The notes under the pieces are model-generated. The model was given only the letters and a program-made list of their open reading frames with translations. It did no database searches and was not told the DNA's origin. From Gammaproteobacteria bacterium (lineage in GTDB: Bacteria > Pseudomonadota > Gammaproteobacteria > UBA6429 > Thiohalophilaceae), in the NCBI GenBank assembly GCA_024275915.1, contig JAJRYG010000053.1, forward strand, positions 1 to 38,103: a stretch of 38,103 bases of DNA, in the 5' to 3' direction. Shown here in pieces: positions 24,707 to 34,320 of this stretch. Positions within the stretch are counted from its first letter, which is position 1. The number at the start of each line of letters is the position of its first letter. The position numbers and the translations under genes are program-made.

Positions 24707-26146
24707 CTATCCTGCAATCTCTTCATATAATGCCAGATACCGCTTTGCACTGTGTTGCCAGGAATAATCCTGGGCCATTCCCGTCAGCTGCAGTTTCTTC
24801 CAGACTTTTCTGTCCGCATGCAGGGACAGGGCTCGCTGCACCGCATGGATCAGGGCCTCTGCGCTATTTTCCCTGAGGGTGATGCCGGTGGCGGTACCGG
24901 TGGCCAGATTGGCCTCACTGGCGTCAATGACCGTATCGGCCAGCCCACCCACTTCGGTCACCATGGGCACGGTGCCATAGCGCAGACTATAAAGCTGGTT
25001 GAGACCACAGGGCTCGAAACGCGACGGCATGAGGAACACATCCACCCCGGCTTCGATCTGGTGTGCCAGAGCTTCATTATAGCCGATGGTCGCGCTAATA
25101 GTGGCGGGATGTGCTTTTGCCAGGGCCGTGATGGCACGCTGGTACTGCGCCTGACCGGAGCCGAGCAGGACAAACTGTACGGACAGGTCGAGCATCTCCG
25201 GCAATGCCTCGAGGATGGTATCGATACCCTTTTGCTCTACCAGCCGGCCGATAAAGCCCAGTAACAGCACATCAGCTTTTTCTGGCAGGGAAAATGTTTT
25301 CTGGATGGACTGCTTGTTGATGGCCTTACCGGCCAGTGAGCGGCGGTTGTAATGGGCGGGCAAATGCGGGTCGGTACCGGGATTCCATTCCTTTGTGTCG
25401 ATGCCGTTCAGTATGCCACTGAGCACCTGCTTGCGGTGGCGCAACAGGCCATCGAGTCCACAGCCGAATTTTTCTGTCTGGATTTCCTCTGCATAACGCG
25501 GGCTGACCGTGTTGATCCGATCGGCAAACACCAGGCCGCCCTTGAGAAAGGAAAGCTGGTCGTGAAATTCCAGTTCGTGGTGACTCCAGAAGTGTGAAGG
25601 CAAACCCAGGCTGACAAACGTCGCGTGATCAAACAGGCCCTGATAGGCCATGTTGTGAATGGTAAACACCGTGGCCGGTCGGGGTGAGTGTTCCGACAGC
25701 AGGGCGGGAATGAGCCCGGTCTGCCAGTCATTGCAATGTATCAGTTCCGGTTCCCAGCCCAGACCCACCTGATCCAGGGCAATCTTCACCACCGCGCGAT
25801 TGAATAGGGCAAAGCGCTGGGCATTGTCCGGCCACTCTTCACCATGCTCATCGAGATAGGGATTGCCGGGACGTTCGAAATAGGGCCGGTAATCGACCAG
25901 CCAGACCTTGACCCGGCTGCCTGGCAGATGGCCTTCCTGCAGCTTGACCTTGTGCACCCCGACATCGAAGCTCGCCACCTGTTTGAGCTTGCCGGCCTTT
26001 TTCACCGCATCGGCATAGGCTGGCATGATGATACGTACATCCTGCTTGAGAGCCCTGAGTGCACGCGGCAGACTGCCCGCCACATCGGCCAGGCCGCCGG
26101 TCTTGAGCAGGGGATGGACTTCACTGCTGGCAAACAATATTTTCAT
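24707..26146 (-). CDS. glgA: Glycogen synthase (ADP-glucose type)
   Basis: A 479-residue GT5 glycogen synthase that extends alpha-1,4-glucan chains from ADP-glucose. The ADP-glucose loop KTGGLADV (residues 15-22) is at the N-terminus. The C-terminal domain has LLGFIGRLVEQKGID and the E-x7-E region SRFEPCGLNQLYSLRYG. Length matches E. coli GlgA. The start at 26146 is the family position, but no Shine-Dalgarno is visible: a short GATACAAGATGAAAG-type repeat sits only about 10 bp upstream. An extended frame to 26206 is not protein-like at its start. glgB is encoded 184 bp upstream on the same strand. glgC lies divergently beyond it, so all three glycogen synthesis genes are clustered. Confidence 0.94.
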   Translation of the reverse strand: MKILFASSEVHPLLKTGGLADVAGSLPRALRALKQDVRIIMPAYADAVKKAGKLKQVASFDVGVHKVKLQEGHLPGSRVKVWLVDYRPYFERPGNPYLDEHGEEWPDNAQRFALFNRAVVKIALDQVGLGWEPELIHCNDWQTGLIPALLSEHSPRPATVFTIHNMAYQGLFDHATFVSLGLPSHFWSHHELEFHDQLSFLKGGLVFADRINTVSPRYAEEIQTEKFGCGLDGLLRHRKQVLSGILNGIDTKEWNPGTDPHLPAHYNRRSLAGKAINKQSIQKTFSLPEKADVLLLGFIGRLVEQKGIDTILEALPEMLDLSVQFVLLGSGQAQYQRAITALAKAHPATISATIGYNEALAHQIEAGVDVFLMPSRFEPCGLNQLYSLRYGTVPMVTEVGGLADTVIDASEANLATGTATGITLRENSAEALIHAVQRALSLHADRKVWKKLQLTGMAQDYSWQHSAKRYLALYEEIAG

Positions 26147-26155
26147 ATGAAAATC

Positions 26156-26186
26156 AGATACAAGATGAAAGATGAAAGATGCAAGG
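26156..26186. repeat. Short repeat abutting the glgA start
   Basis: AGATACAAGATGAAAG, then ATGAAAGATGCAAGG, lies 10 bp upstream of the glgA ATG, where the ribosome site should be. It is related to the repeats at 33231 and 33437. Confidence 0.5.
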
Positions 26187-26330
26187 AGCAGCAAGCATGG
26201 CACCATGCCCTTCGCTTATTGCGCTCTATCGAATATGAACGAATAAGCTTCATACATGTTCCCGATCCTGCCTGTCTCCAATAATGACAACGTTCCAACA
26301 CCCCAATATAGTACAAACAATCAAACCTCG

Positions 26331-28517
26331 TTACTCGATTTTGAGGATCAGCCCCGCCAGTGGTGGCAAATCCAGCACCACGGAATGTTCCTGGCCCATC
26401 CACGGGATGGCTTCACTGTGTAACATGCCGGCATTACCCATGTTGGAGCCGGCATAGAATTCCGAGTCGGAATTCAGCAATTCGCGATACAGCCCGGCTT
26501 CGGGAACACCGACACGGTAACCCTCACGGGGCACCGGGGTGAAATTCAGCACCACGATGATCTTTGCCTGTTCGTGCCTGCGCTGATAGACCAGGATGGA
26601 GTGGGCGGCATCATTGCAGTCGATCCATTCGAAACCCTGGTGATCGAAATCATAATAGTGAAGGGCCGGTTCCTTGCGGTACAGGGCATTGAGATCACCC
26701 AGTAGGTCCTGTACACCCTGATGCAGGGGGTAGTCCAGCACGTACCAGTCCAGTCCCCGCTCGTGGTCCCACTCCCGGCCCTGAGCAAACTCGCAGCCCA
26801 TGAACAGCAGCTTCTTGCCCGGGTAGGTGAACATGTAGGTATAGAGCAGGCGCAGGTTGGCAAAACGCTGCCATTCATCACCGGGCATCTTGTAGATCAT
26901 CGAGGCCTTGCCATGCACCACTTCATCATGGGAGAAGGGCAGGACAAAATTTTCGGTAAAGGCATACAGCAGGCCGAAGGTCAGCTGATTGTGATGGTGC
27001 TGACGATGCACCGGGTCGTGACTCATGTATTGCAGGGTATCGTGCATCCAGCCCATGTTCCATTTCATGGAAAAACCCAACCCACCCTGATCCGGCGGCC
27101 GGGTGATCTGGGGCCAGGCGGTGGATTCCTCCGCCACCACGATGGTGCCCGGTTGCTGGGTATGGGTAATAATGTTCAGCTCTCGCAGAAACTCGATGGC
27201 TTCGATATTTTCGTTGCCGCCGTATTCATTGGGAATCCAGTCGTTTTCCTCGCGCGAATAATCCAGGTACAGCATCGAGGCCACCGCATCCACCCGCAGA
27301 CCATCGATATGAAATTCTTCCAGCCAGTAAAGGGCACTGGCGAGCAGAAAATTCTTCACCTCGTTGCGGCCAAAATTGTAGATCAGTGTGCCCCAGTCAC
27401 GGTGTTCGCCCTTGCGGGGATCTTCGTGCTCGTACAGGGCGCTGCCATCGAAGCGGGCCAGGCCATGTTCGTCCTTGGGAAAGTGGGCCGGCACCCAGTC
27501 CAGCAGTACGCCAATATTATGCTGGTGACAGTAATCGACAAAATAGCGGAAGTCATCGGGACTGCCATAGCGGCTGGTCGGTGCGAAGTAGCCGGTGGTC
27601 TGATACCCCCATGAGGCATCCAGAGGATGCTCGGTGACAGGCAGCAGTTCGATATGGGTAAAACCGAGCTTTTGCACATGCTCGACCAGACGATGGGCCA
27701 GCTCGCGGTAATTGAGGAAATAATTGTTGTCGTCCCGCAGCCAGGAACCCAGGTGTACTTCGTACACGCTGTGAGGTTCATGCAGCCAGTTGGCCTGACG
27801 GCGCCGCTCGATCCAGCTTCCATCGCGCCATTCATGCCCGGAGTCATCGGTGATGATGGAGGCGGTATTGGGCCGCATTTCAAACTGCTGGCCGTAGGGA
27901 TCGCATTTGACAACGATTTGCCCGCTCTGGCGGTTACGAATCTCGAATTTATACAGGTCACCCGGCTTGAGGCCGGGAATGAACAGCTCCCATACACCGC
28001 TGCCACCACGGATGCGCATGGCATGACGGCGTCCATCCCACTGGTTGAAGTCACCAACGACGCTGACTCGTTCGGCATTGGGTGCCCAGGTGGCAAAGCG
28101 CACACCCTGGATACCGTCGATCTCATGCAGGTGGGCCCCGAGTATGTTCTGAATGTGCCAGTGTCGTCCTTCGGCAAACAGGTGCAGGTCGAAATCGGCT
28201 ATCCAAGGCATAAAACTGTAAGGATCGATGTGGGAATGGGACTGGCCACTGCTGTCTTTCCAAGCGATGCGGGGATGTTCCTCGACCAGACTGGCCTGGC
28301 CCTGCCAGACAAAGATGCCCGTATCCCCAAGGCGGCGCATGGGTAGTTGAGCATCGCCTAGGGTTACCTCGGAGGCAAACGGCAAAAAGACCCTGACCGT
28401 AGCCTGCTCACCCTCCAGGTAGCGACCCAGCATGGAAAACGGATCATGATGACGTGCGTCAATAATTCGCTGTAGCTCGTTATCTATACTGGTACTATTA
28501 TTATTAGAAGTTTTCAT
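26331..28517 (-). CDS. glgB: 1,4-alpha-glucan branching enzyme
   Basis: A 728-residue GH13 branching enzyme that makes alpha-1,6 branches in glycogen. It begins with an N-terminal N1 domain ([13 protein letters not shown], residues 25-37), then a CBM48 domain ([20 protein letters not shown], 141-160), the catalytic barrel, and a C-terminal all-beta domain. The catalytic residues are Asp410 (GLRVDAVA), Glu463 (VVAEEST) and Asp531 (FSHDEVVHG), each shifted by five from E. coli GlgB. The full-length N1 domain is of the E. coli type, associated with short-chain transfer. It is separated from glgC by a 206-bp divergent promoter region. Confidence 0.96.
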   Translation of the reverse strand: MKTSNNNSTSIDNELQRIIDARHHDPFSMLGRYLEGEQATVRVFLPFASEVTLGDAQLPMRRLGDTGIFVWQGQASLVEEHPRIAWKDSSGQSHSHIDPYSFMPWIADFDLHLFAEGRHWHIQNILGAHLHEIDGIQGVRFATWAPNAERVSVVGDFNQWDGRRHAMRIRGGSGVWELFIPGLKPGDLYKFEIRNRQSGQIVVKCDPYGQQFEMRPNTASIITDDSGHEWRDGSWIERRRQANWLHEPHSVYEVHLGSWLRDDNNYFLNYRELAHRLVEHVQKLGFTHIELLPVTEHPLDASWGYQTTGYFAPTSRYGSPDDFRYFVDYCHQHNIGVLLDWVPAHFPKDEHGLARFDGSALYEHEDPRKGEHRDWGTLIYNFGRNEVKNFLLASALYWLEEFHIDGLRVDAVASMLYLDYSREENDWIPNEYGGNENIEAIEFLRELNIITHTQQPGTIVVAEESTAWPQITRPPDQGGLGFSMKWNMGWMHDTLQYMSHDPVHRQHHHNQLTFGLLYAFTENFVLPFSHDEVVHGKASMIYKMPGDEWQRFANLRLLYTYMFTYPGKKLLFMGCEFAQGREWDHERGLDWYVLDYPLHQGVQDLLGDLNALYRKEPALHYYDFDHQGFEWIDCNDAAHSILVYQRRHEQAKIIVVLNFTPVPREGYRVGVPEAGLYRELLNSDSEFYAGSNMGNAGMLHSEAIPWMGQEHSVVLDLPPLAGLILKIE

Positions 28518-28613
28518 GATCTTTTCATCAGGACTATGTAACCAAGTTAAACCATAACACTAGACAGTCATATTACACGATTATCTGACAAAAATTTTCA
28601 ATCCTTTTTGTGG

Positions 28614-28642
28614 TAGACATCTGTCACTGTATTGTAAATAAT
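28614..28642 (+). promoter_or_regulatory. Predicted promoter of glgC operon
   Basis: TAGACA (28614-28619), 17-bp spacer, AATAAT (28637-28642); both hexamers match the consensus at 5 of 6. It is about 80 bp upstream of the glgC GTG start. Confidence 0.5.
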
Positions 28643-28723
28643 GACCTGTAGTTTGTCTGATTTTTATCCAGTACTTCGTGACATCGATCAGGTTCGTCAC
28701 TAATAAACTTAGGAAACCCGCGC

Positions 28724-29992
28724 GTGAATTCTGACCATACCAGTCGTTTCGTTAGCAAGCTCACCCGTGACACCCTGGCCCTGATCATGGCCGGTGGCCG
28801 CGGTTCCCGTCTTAAAAATCTGACCCAGTGGCGAGCCAAACCGGCCGTCCCTTTTGGCGGCAAGTTCCGCATCATCGACTTCCCCCTGTCCAACTGCGTC
28901 AATTCGGGGATCCGCCGCATCGGGGTACTCACCCAGTACAAGGCCCACTCTCTGATCAACCACATCCAGCAGGGCTGGGGCCATCTGCGTGGAGAATTCG
29001 GTGAATTCGTCGAGCTGCTGCCAGCCCAGCAGCGCATTGCCACATCCTGGTATGCCGGCACAGCCGATGCCATCTACCAGAATATCGACATCATTCGCAG
29101 CCACAACCCCAAATATGTCCTGATCCTGGCCGGCGACCACATTTATAAAATGGACTACGGCCCCATGCTGGCCCACCACACGGAAAATGAAGCCGATATC
29201 ACCATCGGCTGCATCGAAGTGCCCCTGGAGCAGGCCCAGGCCTTTGGCGTCATGTCCGTGGATGAAAACAGCCGCATCCATGGCTTCGAGGAAAAGCCGG
29301 AAAACCCTACGCCCATGCCGGGCCGGGATGACGAGGCCCTCTGCTCCATGGGCATCTATATTTTCAATACGGACTTCCTCTTCGAGCAACTGAGCAAGGA
29401 TGCCGACTCGGTCAACTCCAGCCATGACTTCGGCAAGGACATCATTCCCTCCATCATCGAAAAATACCGCGCCTTCGCCTATCCTTTCAGGGATGTGCAG
29501 AAAAAGAAACAGTCCTACTGGCGCGACGTGGGCACCGTCGATGCCTTCTGGGAAGCCAACCTGGAGCTGACCGATGTACTGCCGGAACTCAACCTGTACG
29601 ATGAAAAATGGCCCATCTGGACCTACCAAGCCCAGCTGCCACCGGCCAAATTCGTCTTCAATGACGAGAACCGTCGGGGGATTGCCGTGGATTCCATGGT
29701 CTCCGGTGGCTGTATCATTTCCGGTGCCAAGATCCACCGTTCCCTGCTGTTCTCCCATGTCCACATCAATTCCTATTCGAGCGTGGAACAGAGCGTGATT
29801 TTGCCCGATGTCCATATCGGCCAGCATTGCCGGATCCGCAAGGCCATTATCGACAAGGGCTGCATCGTTCCCCATAACACCGTGATTGGTGAAGATGCCG
29901 AGGCCGATGCAGAGCGCTATTATGTCAGCCCCAAGGGTGTCGTCCTGGTCACACCGGACATGCTGGGACAGGAACTGCACTATGTCCGATGA
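28724..29992 (+). CDS. glgC: Glucose-1-phosphate adenylyltransferase
   Basis: A 422-residue ADP-glucose pyrophosphorylase that makes ADP-glucose from ATP and glucose 1-phosphate, the committed and allosterically controlled step of glycogen synthesis. The nucleotide-binding start is [17 protein letters not shown] (residues about 17-33). [19 protein letters not shown] follows. [11 protein letters not shown] contains the metal-binding Asp, and GFEEKPENP is the sugar-phosphate loop. The C-terminal left-handed beta-helix ([18 protein letters not shown] and following) completes the fold. The start is GTG with AGGA 11 nt upstream. The 3' end overlaps the GH57 gene by 11 bp, implying translational coupling. 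Confidence 0.95.
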   Translation: MNSDHTSRFVSKLTRDTLALIMAGGRGSRLKNLTQWRAKPAVPFGGKFRIIDFPLSNCVNSGIRRIGVLTQYKAHSLINHIQQGWGHLRGEFGEFVELLPAQQRIATSWYAGTADAIYQNIDIIRSHNPKYVLILAGDHIYKMDYGPMLAHHTENEADITIGCIEVPLEQAQAFGVMSVDENSRIHGFEEKPENPTPMPGRDDEALCSMGIYIFNTDFLFEQLSKDADSVNSSHDFGKDIIPSIIEKYRAFAYPFRDVQKKKQSYWRDVGTVDAFWEANLELTDVLPELNLYDEKWPIWTYQAQLPPAKFVFNDENRRGIAVDSMVSGGCIISGAKIHRSLLFSHVHINSYSSVEQSVILPDVHIGQHCRIRKAIIDKGCIVPHNTVIGEDAEADAERYYVSPKGVVLVTPDMLGQELHYVR

Positions 29993-31712
29993 GTCCAGGG
30001 GTAACAGTCAGGCTGTTGCCGCATCACCCTTGCGGGTGGTGATTTACTGGCACATGCATCAGCCCGAATACCGGGATCTGCGCAGCGGCGAATATCATCT
30101 GCCCTGGACCTACCTGCACGGCATCAAGGACTATGTGGACATGGCCGCCCACCTGGAAACCATTCCCGAAGCCCGGGCGGTGGTCAATTTTGCCCCCATT
30201 TTGCTGGTGCAGATAGACGACTATGCCAGACAGATCCAGGGCTTTCTCAATAACTCCAGTGCGATTCGCGACCCTCTGCTGGCGGCACTGGCCGGTCCAG
30301 TTTTGCCCGCCGCCAACGATGCCCGCATGTCACTGATCAAGCATTGCCTGCGCGCCAACGAAGATCGGTTGATCAAGCGTTTCCCCGTGTACCAGAAACT
30401 CACCGAAGCCGCCAAGGCGCTGGAAAACCACCCGGAAATGATGCTCTACATCAACGATCAATACCTGGTGGATCTGCTCATCTGGTATCACCTTGCCTGG
30501 ATGGGAGAAACCGTGCGGCGCGAGGATACCCGGATCAAGAAACTCATGGACAAGGGCACCGGCTACAGTCTGCATGACCGACGCGAATTGACTGCGATCA
30601 TCGGCGAGCTGATGGCCGGGATTATCGAACGTTATCGCAAGCTGGCACAAGCCGGTCAGGTCGAACTGTCCATGACCCCCTACGCCCACCCCATCATGCC
30701 GCTTCTGCTCGACATCACCAGTGCCCGGGAGGCCATGCCCGAGGTCAAGCTGCCCTTCCTCACCAGTTATCCCGGTGGCGAGGAGCGGGTGCGCTGGCAT
30801 TTACAAAAGGGCATGGAAACCTTCGAGCATTTTTTTGGCTTCAAGGCGGCCGGTTGCTGGCCTTCGGAAGGCAGCATCAGCGAAGCCACCCTGAAGATAC
30901 TCGATGAAGCCGGTTTTCGCTGGACGGCCAGTGGTGAATCGGTAATGCGCAACAGCCTTAATGCCTCCAGGATCAAGCCAAAAGGCTGCCTGCATCGTCC
31001 CTATCAGTTCGACAACAGCAAAACGACCTGTTTTTTCCGTGATGACGGCCTCTCCGATCTGATCGGCTTTACCTATGCCAGCTGGCATGCCGATGATGCC
31101 GTTGCCAACCTGCTGCACCACCTGGAAAATATTGCCACTGCCTGCAGCGAGCTGGACGACAGTGTGGTTTCCATCATTCTCGACGGTGAAAATGCCTGGG
31201 AAACCTATCCGGAAAATGGCTATTACTTTCTGCAGGCCCTCTACAAAGGGATCGCCAACCACCCGGCACTGGAATTGACCACCTACAGTGCCTGCCTAGA
31301 TCAAGGCACGGCGCCCAAAATGCTGTCACACGTTGTTGCCGGCAGCTGGGTGTATGGCACCTTCTCCACCTGGATCGGAGACAAGGACAAGAATCATGCC
31401 TGGGACATGCTTGGAGAGGCCAAGCGCATCTTCGATGTGGTGATGAAAAGTGGCCGCCTAGACGAGGAACACCAGCGCCGTGCCGAACACCAGCTGGCCA
31501 TCTGTGAAGGCTCCGACTGGTTCTGGTGGTTTGGCGATTACAACCCGGCTGACTCGGTAAGTGATTTCGAATGCCTGTTTCGCCTGCACCTGGCCCATCT
31601 TTACCAGATACTCGGCGAAGAACCCCCTGACTACCTGTCCGAAGTCTTTACCCATGGCAGTGGCGCACCCGCAATGAGTGGTGTGATGCGCCCGGGACAG
31701 GAGTCCACTTGA
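29982..31712 (+). CDS. GH57-family glycoside hydrolase / glucan-modifying enzyme
   Basis: A 576-residue family GH57 protein acting on alpha-glucan. The N-terminal signature is [14 protein letters not shown] (residues 19-32). The nucleophile is Glu296 in CWPSEGSIS and the acid/base is among Asp354/Asp355/Asp359 in [14 protein letters not shown] late [15 protein letters not shown] is typical of the group annotated as alpha-amylase/alpha-mannosidase. Family members include alpha-amylases, 4-alpha-glucanotransferases, branching enzymes and amylopullulanases, so the exact activity is uncertain. The start ATG lies inside the end of glgC, an 11-bp overlap. malQ follows after 32 bp. With a GH13 GlgB already present, a degrading or chain-transferring role on glycogen is more likely than branching (inference). 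There is no signal peptide. Confidence 0.9.
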   Translation: MSDESRGNSQAVAASPLRVVIYWHMHQPEYRDLRSGEYHLPWTYLHGIKDYVDMAAHLETIPEARAVVNFAPILLVQIDDYARQIQGFLNNSSAIRDPLLAALAGPVLPAANDARMSLIKHCLRANEDRLIKRFPVYQKLTEAAKALENHPEMMLYINDQYLVDLLIWYHLAWMGETVRREDTRIKKLMDKGTGYSLHDRRELTAIIGELMAGIIERYRKLAQAGQVELSMTPYAHPIMPLLLDITSAREAMPEVKLPFLTSYPGGEERVRWHLQKGMETFEHFFGFKAAGCWPSEGSISEATLKILDEAGFRWTASGESVMRNSLNASRIKPKGCLHRPYQFDNSKTTCFFRDDGLSDLIGFTYASWHADDAVANLLHHLENIATACSELDDSVVSIILDGENAWETYPENGYYFLQALYKGIANHPALELTTYSACLDQGTAPKMLSHVVAGSWVYGTFSTWIGDKDKNHAWDMLGEAKRIFDVVMKSGRLDEEHQRRAEHQLAICEGSDWFWWFGDYNPADSVSDFECLFRLHLAHLYQILGEEPPDYLSEVFTHGSGAPAMSGVMRPGQEST

Positions 31713-31744
31713 ACCATTCCCAACAAACAGGAATCTGAGCCGTA

Positions 31745-33214
31745 ATGGATTACCTTGATCGCCGACGCACCGGAATTCTTCTTCACCCAACCTCCCTGCC
31801 CGGTCGAGCCGATCACGGCGACCTCGGTCACAGTGCCTACAGGTTTATCGAATTTCTCACCCGTTGTGGCATCAGCCTCTGGCAATTGCTGCCCCTGGGC
31901 CCCACGCATGAAGACAACTCACCCTATCAGTGCCTGTCGGTACATGCAGGCGATCCGGCACTCATCAGCCTCGAATGGCTGGAAGACCGAAACTGGCTCG
32001 ATATCAATAAAATCAGGCTCAAGGCGAACGATCCGGCGTTTCGCCAGCAATGTCTGTTCATGGCCTGGCGCAATTTCAAGCAGTATGCCGAAGCTCTGGA
32101 AATGCAACAGTTCGAGGTATTTTGCCAGCAACAGGCCAACTGGCTGGATGACTATGCCCTGTACATGGCGATTCGCCAGAAGCAGCACAACAAGGGCTGG
32201 ACAGACTGGCCAACAGCGTTGCGTGATCGGGAGCCCGAAAGTCTGAGTCGATTGCGCAGCCAGCTGGCCGATAAGCTCAACCAGATCCGTTTTGAGCAAT
32301 ATGTATTTTTTACCCAGTGGCTGGAAATCAAGCATTACGCCAACCAGCACGGTATCGGCCTGTTTGGTGACATGCCGATCTTCGTCGCCCATGACAGCGC
32401 CGATGTCTGGGCAAACCGGGAAAACTTTCTTCTCGACGAAACTGGCCAGCCCCGTGTGGTTGCCGGTGTCCCGCCTGACTACTTTTCCGAAACCGGGCAA
32501 CGCTGGGGCAACCCCCATTACAACTGGCAATACATGCAGGAACACGATTTCGACTGGTGGCATCTGCGCATGCAGACCCAGTTGCAACTGTTCGATGTGA
32601 TCCGCGTCGATCACTTCCGTGGCTTCGAAGCCTACTGGGAAATCCCCGCCGAGGCCGAAACCGCCATCGATGGCCGCTGGGTCAAGGCGCCGGGCGAAGC
32701 CCTGCTAAACAGCCTGCATGATCATTTCGGCAACCTGCCCCTGGTCGCCGAAGATCTGGGTATCATCACCGAAGAAGTCGAAGCCCTGCGCCGCCAGTTC
32801 AAGCTGCCTGGCATGAAAATCCTCCAGTTTGCCTTCGACGGCAATGCTGACAACGTCTATCTGCCCCACAATCACGAAACCAACTGCGTGGTCTACACGG
32901 GCACCCACGACAACGACACCACCCTCGGCTGGTATCAGGCACTCAATACCGAACAACAACAGATCATCGATGACTATCTGGGCTATGCCGCCGGTAACAC
33001 CATGCCCTGGCCACTCAACCGCACCACCCTCGCCTCCGTTGCCCGCCTCGCAGTACTGCCCATGCAGGATATCCTCGGCCTCGGAGAAGGCCAGCGCATG
33101 AATACCCCCGGTACCACCGAAGGCAACTGGCAATGGCGCTTCCAATGGGAACAGATCCCCGAAGGCCTGGAGGAAAAACTAATGGAGATGGTCGGTATCT
33201 ACGGGCGGAAGTGA
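31745..33214 (+). CDS. malQ: 4-alpha-glucanotransferase (amylomaltase)
   Basis: A 489-residue GH77 enzyme that transfers alpha-1,4-glucan segments between chains and releases glucose. Signature elements are RRTGILLHPTSLPG (residues 7-20), the nucleophile Asp289 (VIRVDHFRGFEAYWE), acid/base Glu336 (LVAEDLGIITEEV) and Asp389 (YTGTHDNDTTLGWY). The compact length, without the extra N-terminal domain of E. coli MalQ, fits the Thermus type. It is the third gene of the glgC-GH57-malQ group. Its glucose product would feed the nearby glucokinase. The ribosome site (AGGA) is weak. A repeat element begins about 17 bp after the stop. Confidence 0.95.
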   Translation: MDYLDRRRTGILLHPTSLPGRADHGDLGHSAYRFIEFLTRCGISLWQLLPLGPTHEDNSPYQCLSVHAGDPALISLEWLEDRNWLDINKIRLKANDPAFRQQCLFMAWRNFKQYAEALEMQQFEVFCQQQANWLDDYALYMAIRQKQHNKGWTDWPTALRDREPESLSRLRSQLADKLNQIRFEQYVFFTQWLEIKHYANQHGIGLFGDMPIFVAHDSADVWANRENFLLDETGQPRVVAGVPPDYFSETGQRWGNPHYNWQYMQEHDFDWWHLRMQTQLQLFDVIRVDHFRGFEAYWEIPAEAETAIDGRWVKAPGEALLNSLHDHFGNLPLVAEDLGIITEEVEALRRQFKLPGMKILQFAFDGNADNVYLPHNHETNCVVYTGTHDNDTTLGWYQALNTEQQQIIDDYLGYAAGNTMPWPLNRTTLASVARLAVLPMQDILGLGEGQRMNTPGTTEGNWQWRFQWEQIPEGLEEKLMEMVGIYGRK

Positions 33215-33230
33215 CGGGTAACAAGAATAT

Positions 33231-33474
33231 AGATACAAGATACGAGTTATGAGTGACGAGGACTTGGGGGCATACCGTCATTGCGGCCTCTGAGCCACAA
33301 TCCAGTGGGCGTTTGAGAAGTGCGGGGAAGGTTCGTTACCACCAATCCCTTTCCTGCCATCGACAAGCCAGCCTCACCCGCCCGAAGCCTCCCTGGATTC
33401 CAAGCCTTCGCTGGAATGACGATGGAGTCGGGTTTTACTCGTCACTTGTATCTTGTATCTTGTATCTTGCATCT
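33231..33474. repeat. Short element bounded by inverted ACAAGATAC repeats
   Basis: The left end AGATACAAGATACGAG...GAGTGACGAGG (33231-33261) recurs in inverted form at the right end, ACTCGTCAC...TTGTATCTTG...CATCT (33437-33474). The right end has the TTGTATC unit repeated three times. The interior includes TGGATTCCAAGCC...GCTGGAATGACG (33393-33422), another common proteobacterial intergenic palindrome type. It fills the convergent gap between malQ and the hemolysin-III gene. No gene is supported. Confidence 0.55.
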
Positions 33475-33479
33475 ATCCC

Positions 33480-34097
33480 CTACAATACATAAAACAACAT
33501 CGCCATATAATGCGAGATGCTGCCTGCCAGCACGAACAGGTGCCAGATGCCGTGTGAGTGTTTCAACCTTTCATCCAGGGCATAAAAGATCACGCCACTG
33601 GTGTAGAACACCCCGCCAAGGATCAGCAGGACCAGTCCGCCACGGGGCAAAGCCTGGACCAGGGGGTACATGGCGACCAGGATCAGCCAGCCCATCAACA
33701 GATAGATGATCATCTGTATGCGACGGGATCCCTGCTTGTGCAGGGTGTCGACGATGATGCCAATAACCGCCAGTCCCCAGACCACGGCAAACAGGCTCCA
33801 GCCCCAGGCACCACGCAGGGTAACCAGAGTAAACGGGGTGTAGCTCCCTGCGATCAACAGGTAGATGGCGATGTGGTCCAGCTTCATGAAGATCTGCTTG
33901 GCCGGGCCCCGCAGGGAATGATAGAGGGTCGACAGGGTATAGAGCAGGAACAGGCTGGTACCGTAGATGCTGAAACTGACGATTTCCCACGGGTCCCCTT
34001 TCCGGGAGGCAAACACCACCAGCACCACCAGCCCGGCCAGGGCCAGTGCGGCACCGATCAGGTGGCTGATACTGTTGAAGCGTTCTCCGTGATACAT
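33480..34097 (-). CDS. Hemolysin III / PAQR-family membrane protein
   Basis: A 205-residue integral membrane protein with seven hydrophobic segments. It has the HlyIII/YqfA pattern: MYHGERFNSISHLIGAALA at the start, STLYHSLRG with a metal-binding His, KLDHIAIYLLIAGSYTPF, and near the end GIWHLFVLAGSISHY with two more His. These three His positions bind zinc in the wider PAQR family, and a hydrolase activity on lipids has been proposed for the family. The cellular role in bacteria is not settled. The ATG at 34097 has GAAGGG 7 nt upstream; two further upstream starts (34118 ATG, 34121 TTG) would add up to eight residues. Confidence 0.88.
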   Translation of the reverse strand: MYHGERFNSISHLIGAALALAGLVVLVVFASRKGDPWEIVSFSIYGTSLFLLYTLSTLYHSLRGPAKQIFMKLDHIAIYLLIAGSYTPFTLVTLRGAWGWSLFAVVWGLAVIGIIVDTLHKQGSRRIQMIIYLLMGWLILVAMYPLVQALPRGGLVLLILGGVFYTSGVIFYALDERLKHSHGIWHLFVLAGSISHYMAMLFYVL

Positions 34098-34209
34098 GGG
34101 TTTCCCTTCGCCGACCATCAATAAACAATGTGCTCGTGCTGCTCTCGCCTTATGACTTCATGGCATCGATTCGGCACAAACCCGTTACAGGTTTCCTCAC
34201 AAGTCACCT

Positions 34210-34247
34210 GGCTCCCGGCATTTCCGATGGTGATACTCTCGGGAGCC
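34210..34247. repeat. Inverted repeat downstream of the ArnT-like gene
   Basis: GGCTCCCG (34210-34217) and CGGGAGCC (34240-34247) can pair around a 22-nt loop. It lies between the end of the ArnT-like gene and the start of the hemolysin-III gene on the same strand. There is no T-run on the minus strand, so it is not a standard terminator. Confidence 0.35.
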
Positions 34248-34320
34248 CTTCCCTTCTTCTGAAACAGTGTCATTGACCTGAGCCTGTCTGCCGTTGCCTG
34301 GGCCGGGATCTCGACAAGCT

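Noticed and set aside
28709-29980. 423-codon minus-strand frame opposite glgC
   Set aside because: Mirror frame of a well-conserved gene with biased codon use; its composition (many Asp, Gly, Val, His) is typical of antisense shadows.
33441-33474. Repeated TTGTATC units as a possible CRISPR or satellite array
   Set aside because: Only three 7-bp units without spacers; it is the end of a short dispersed repeat.
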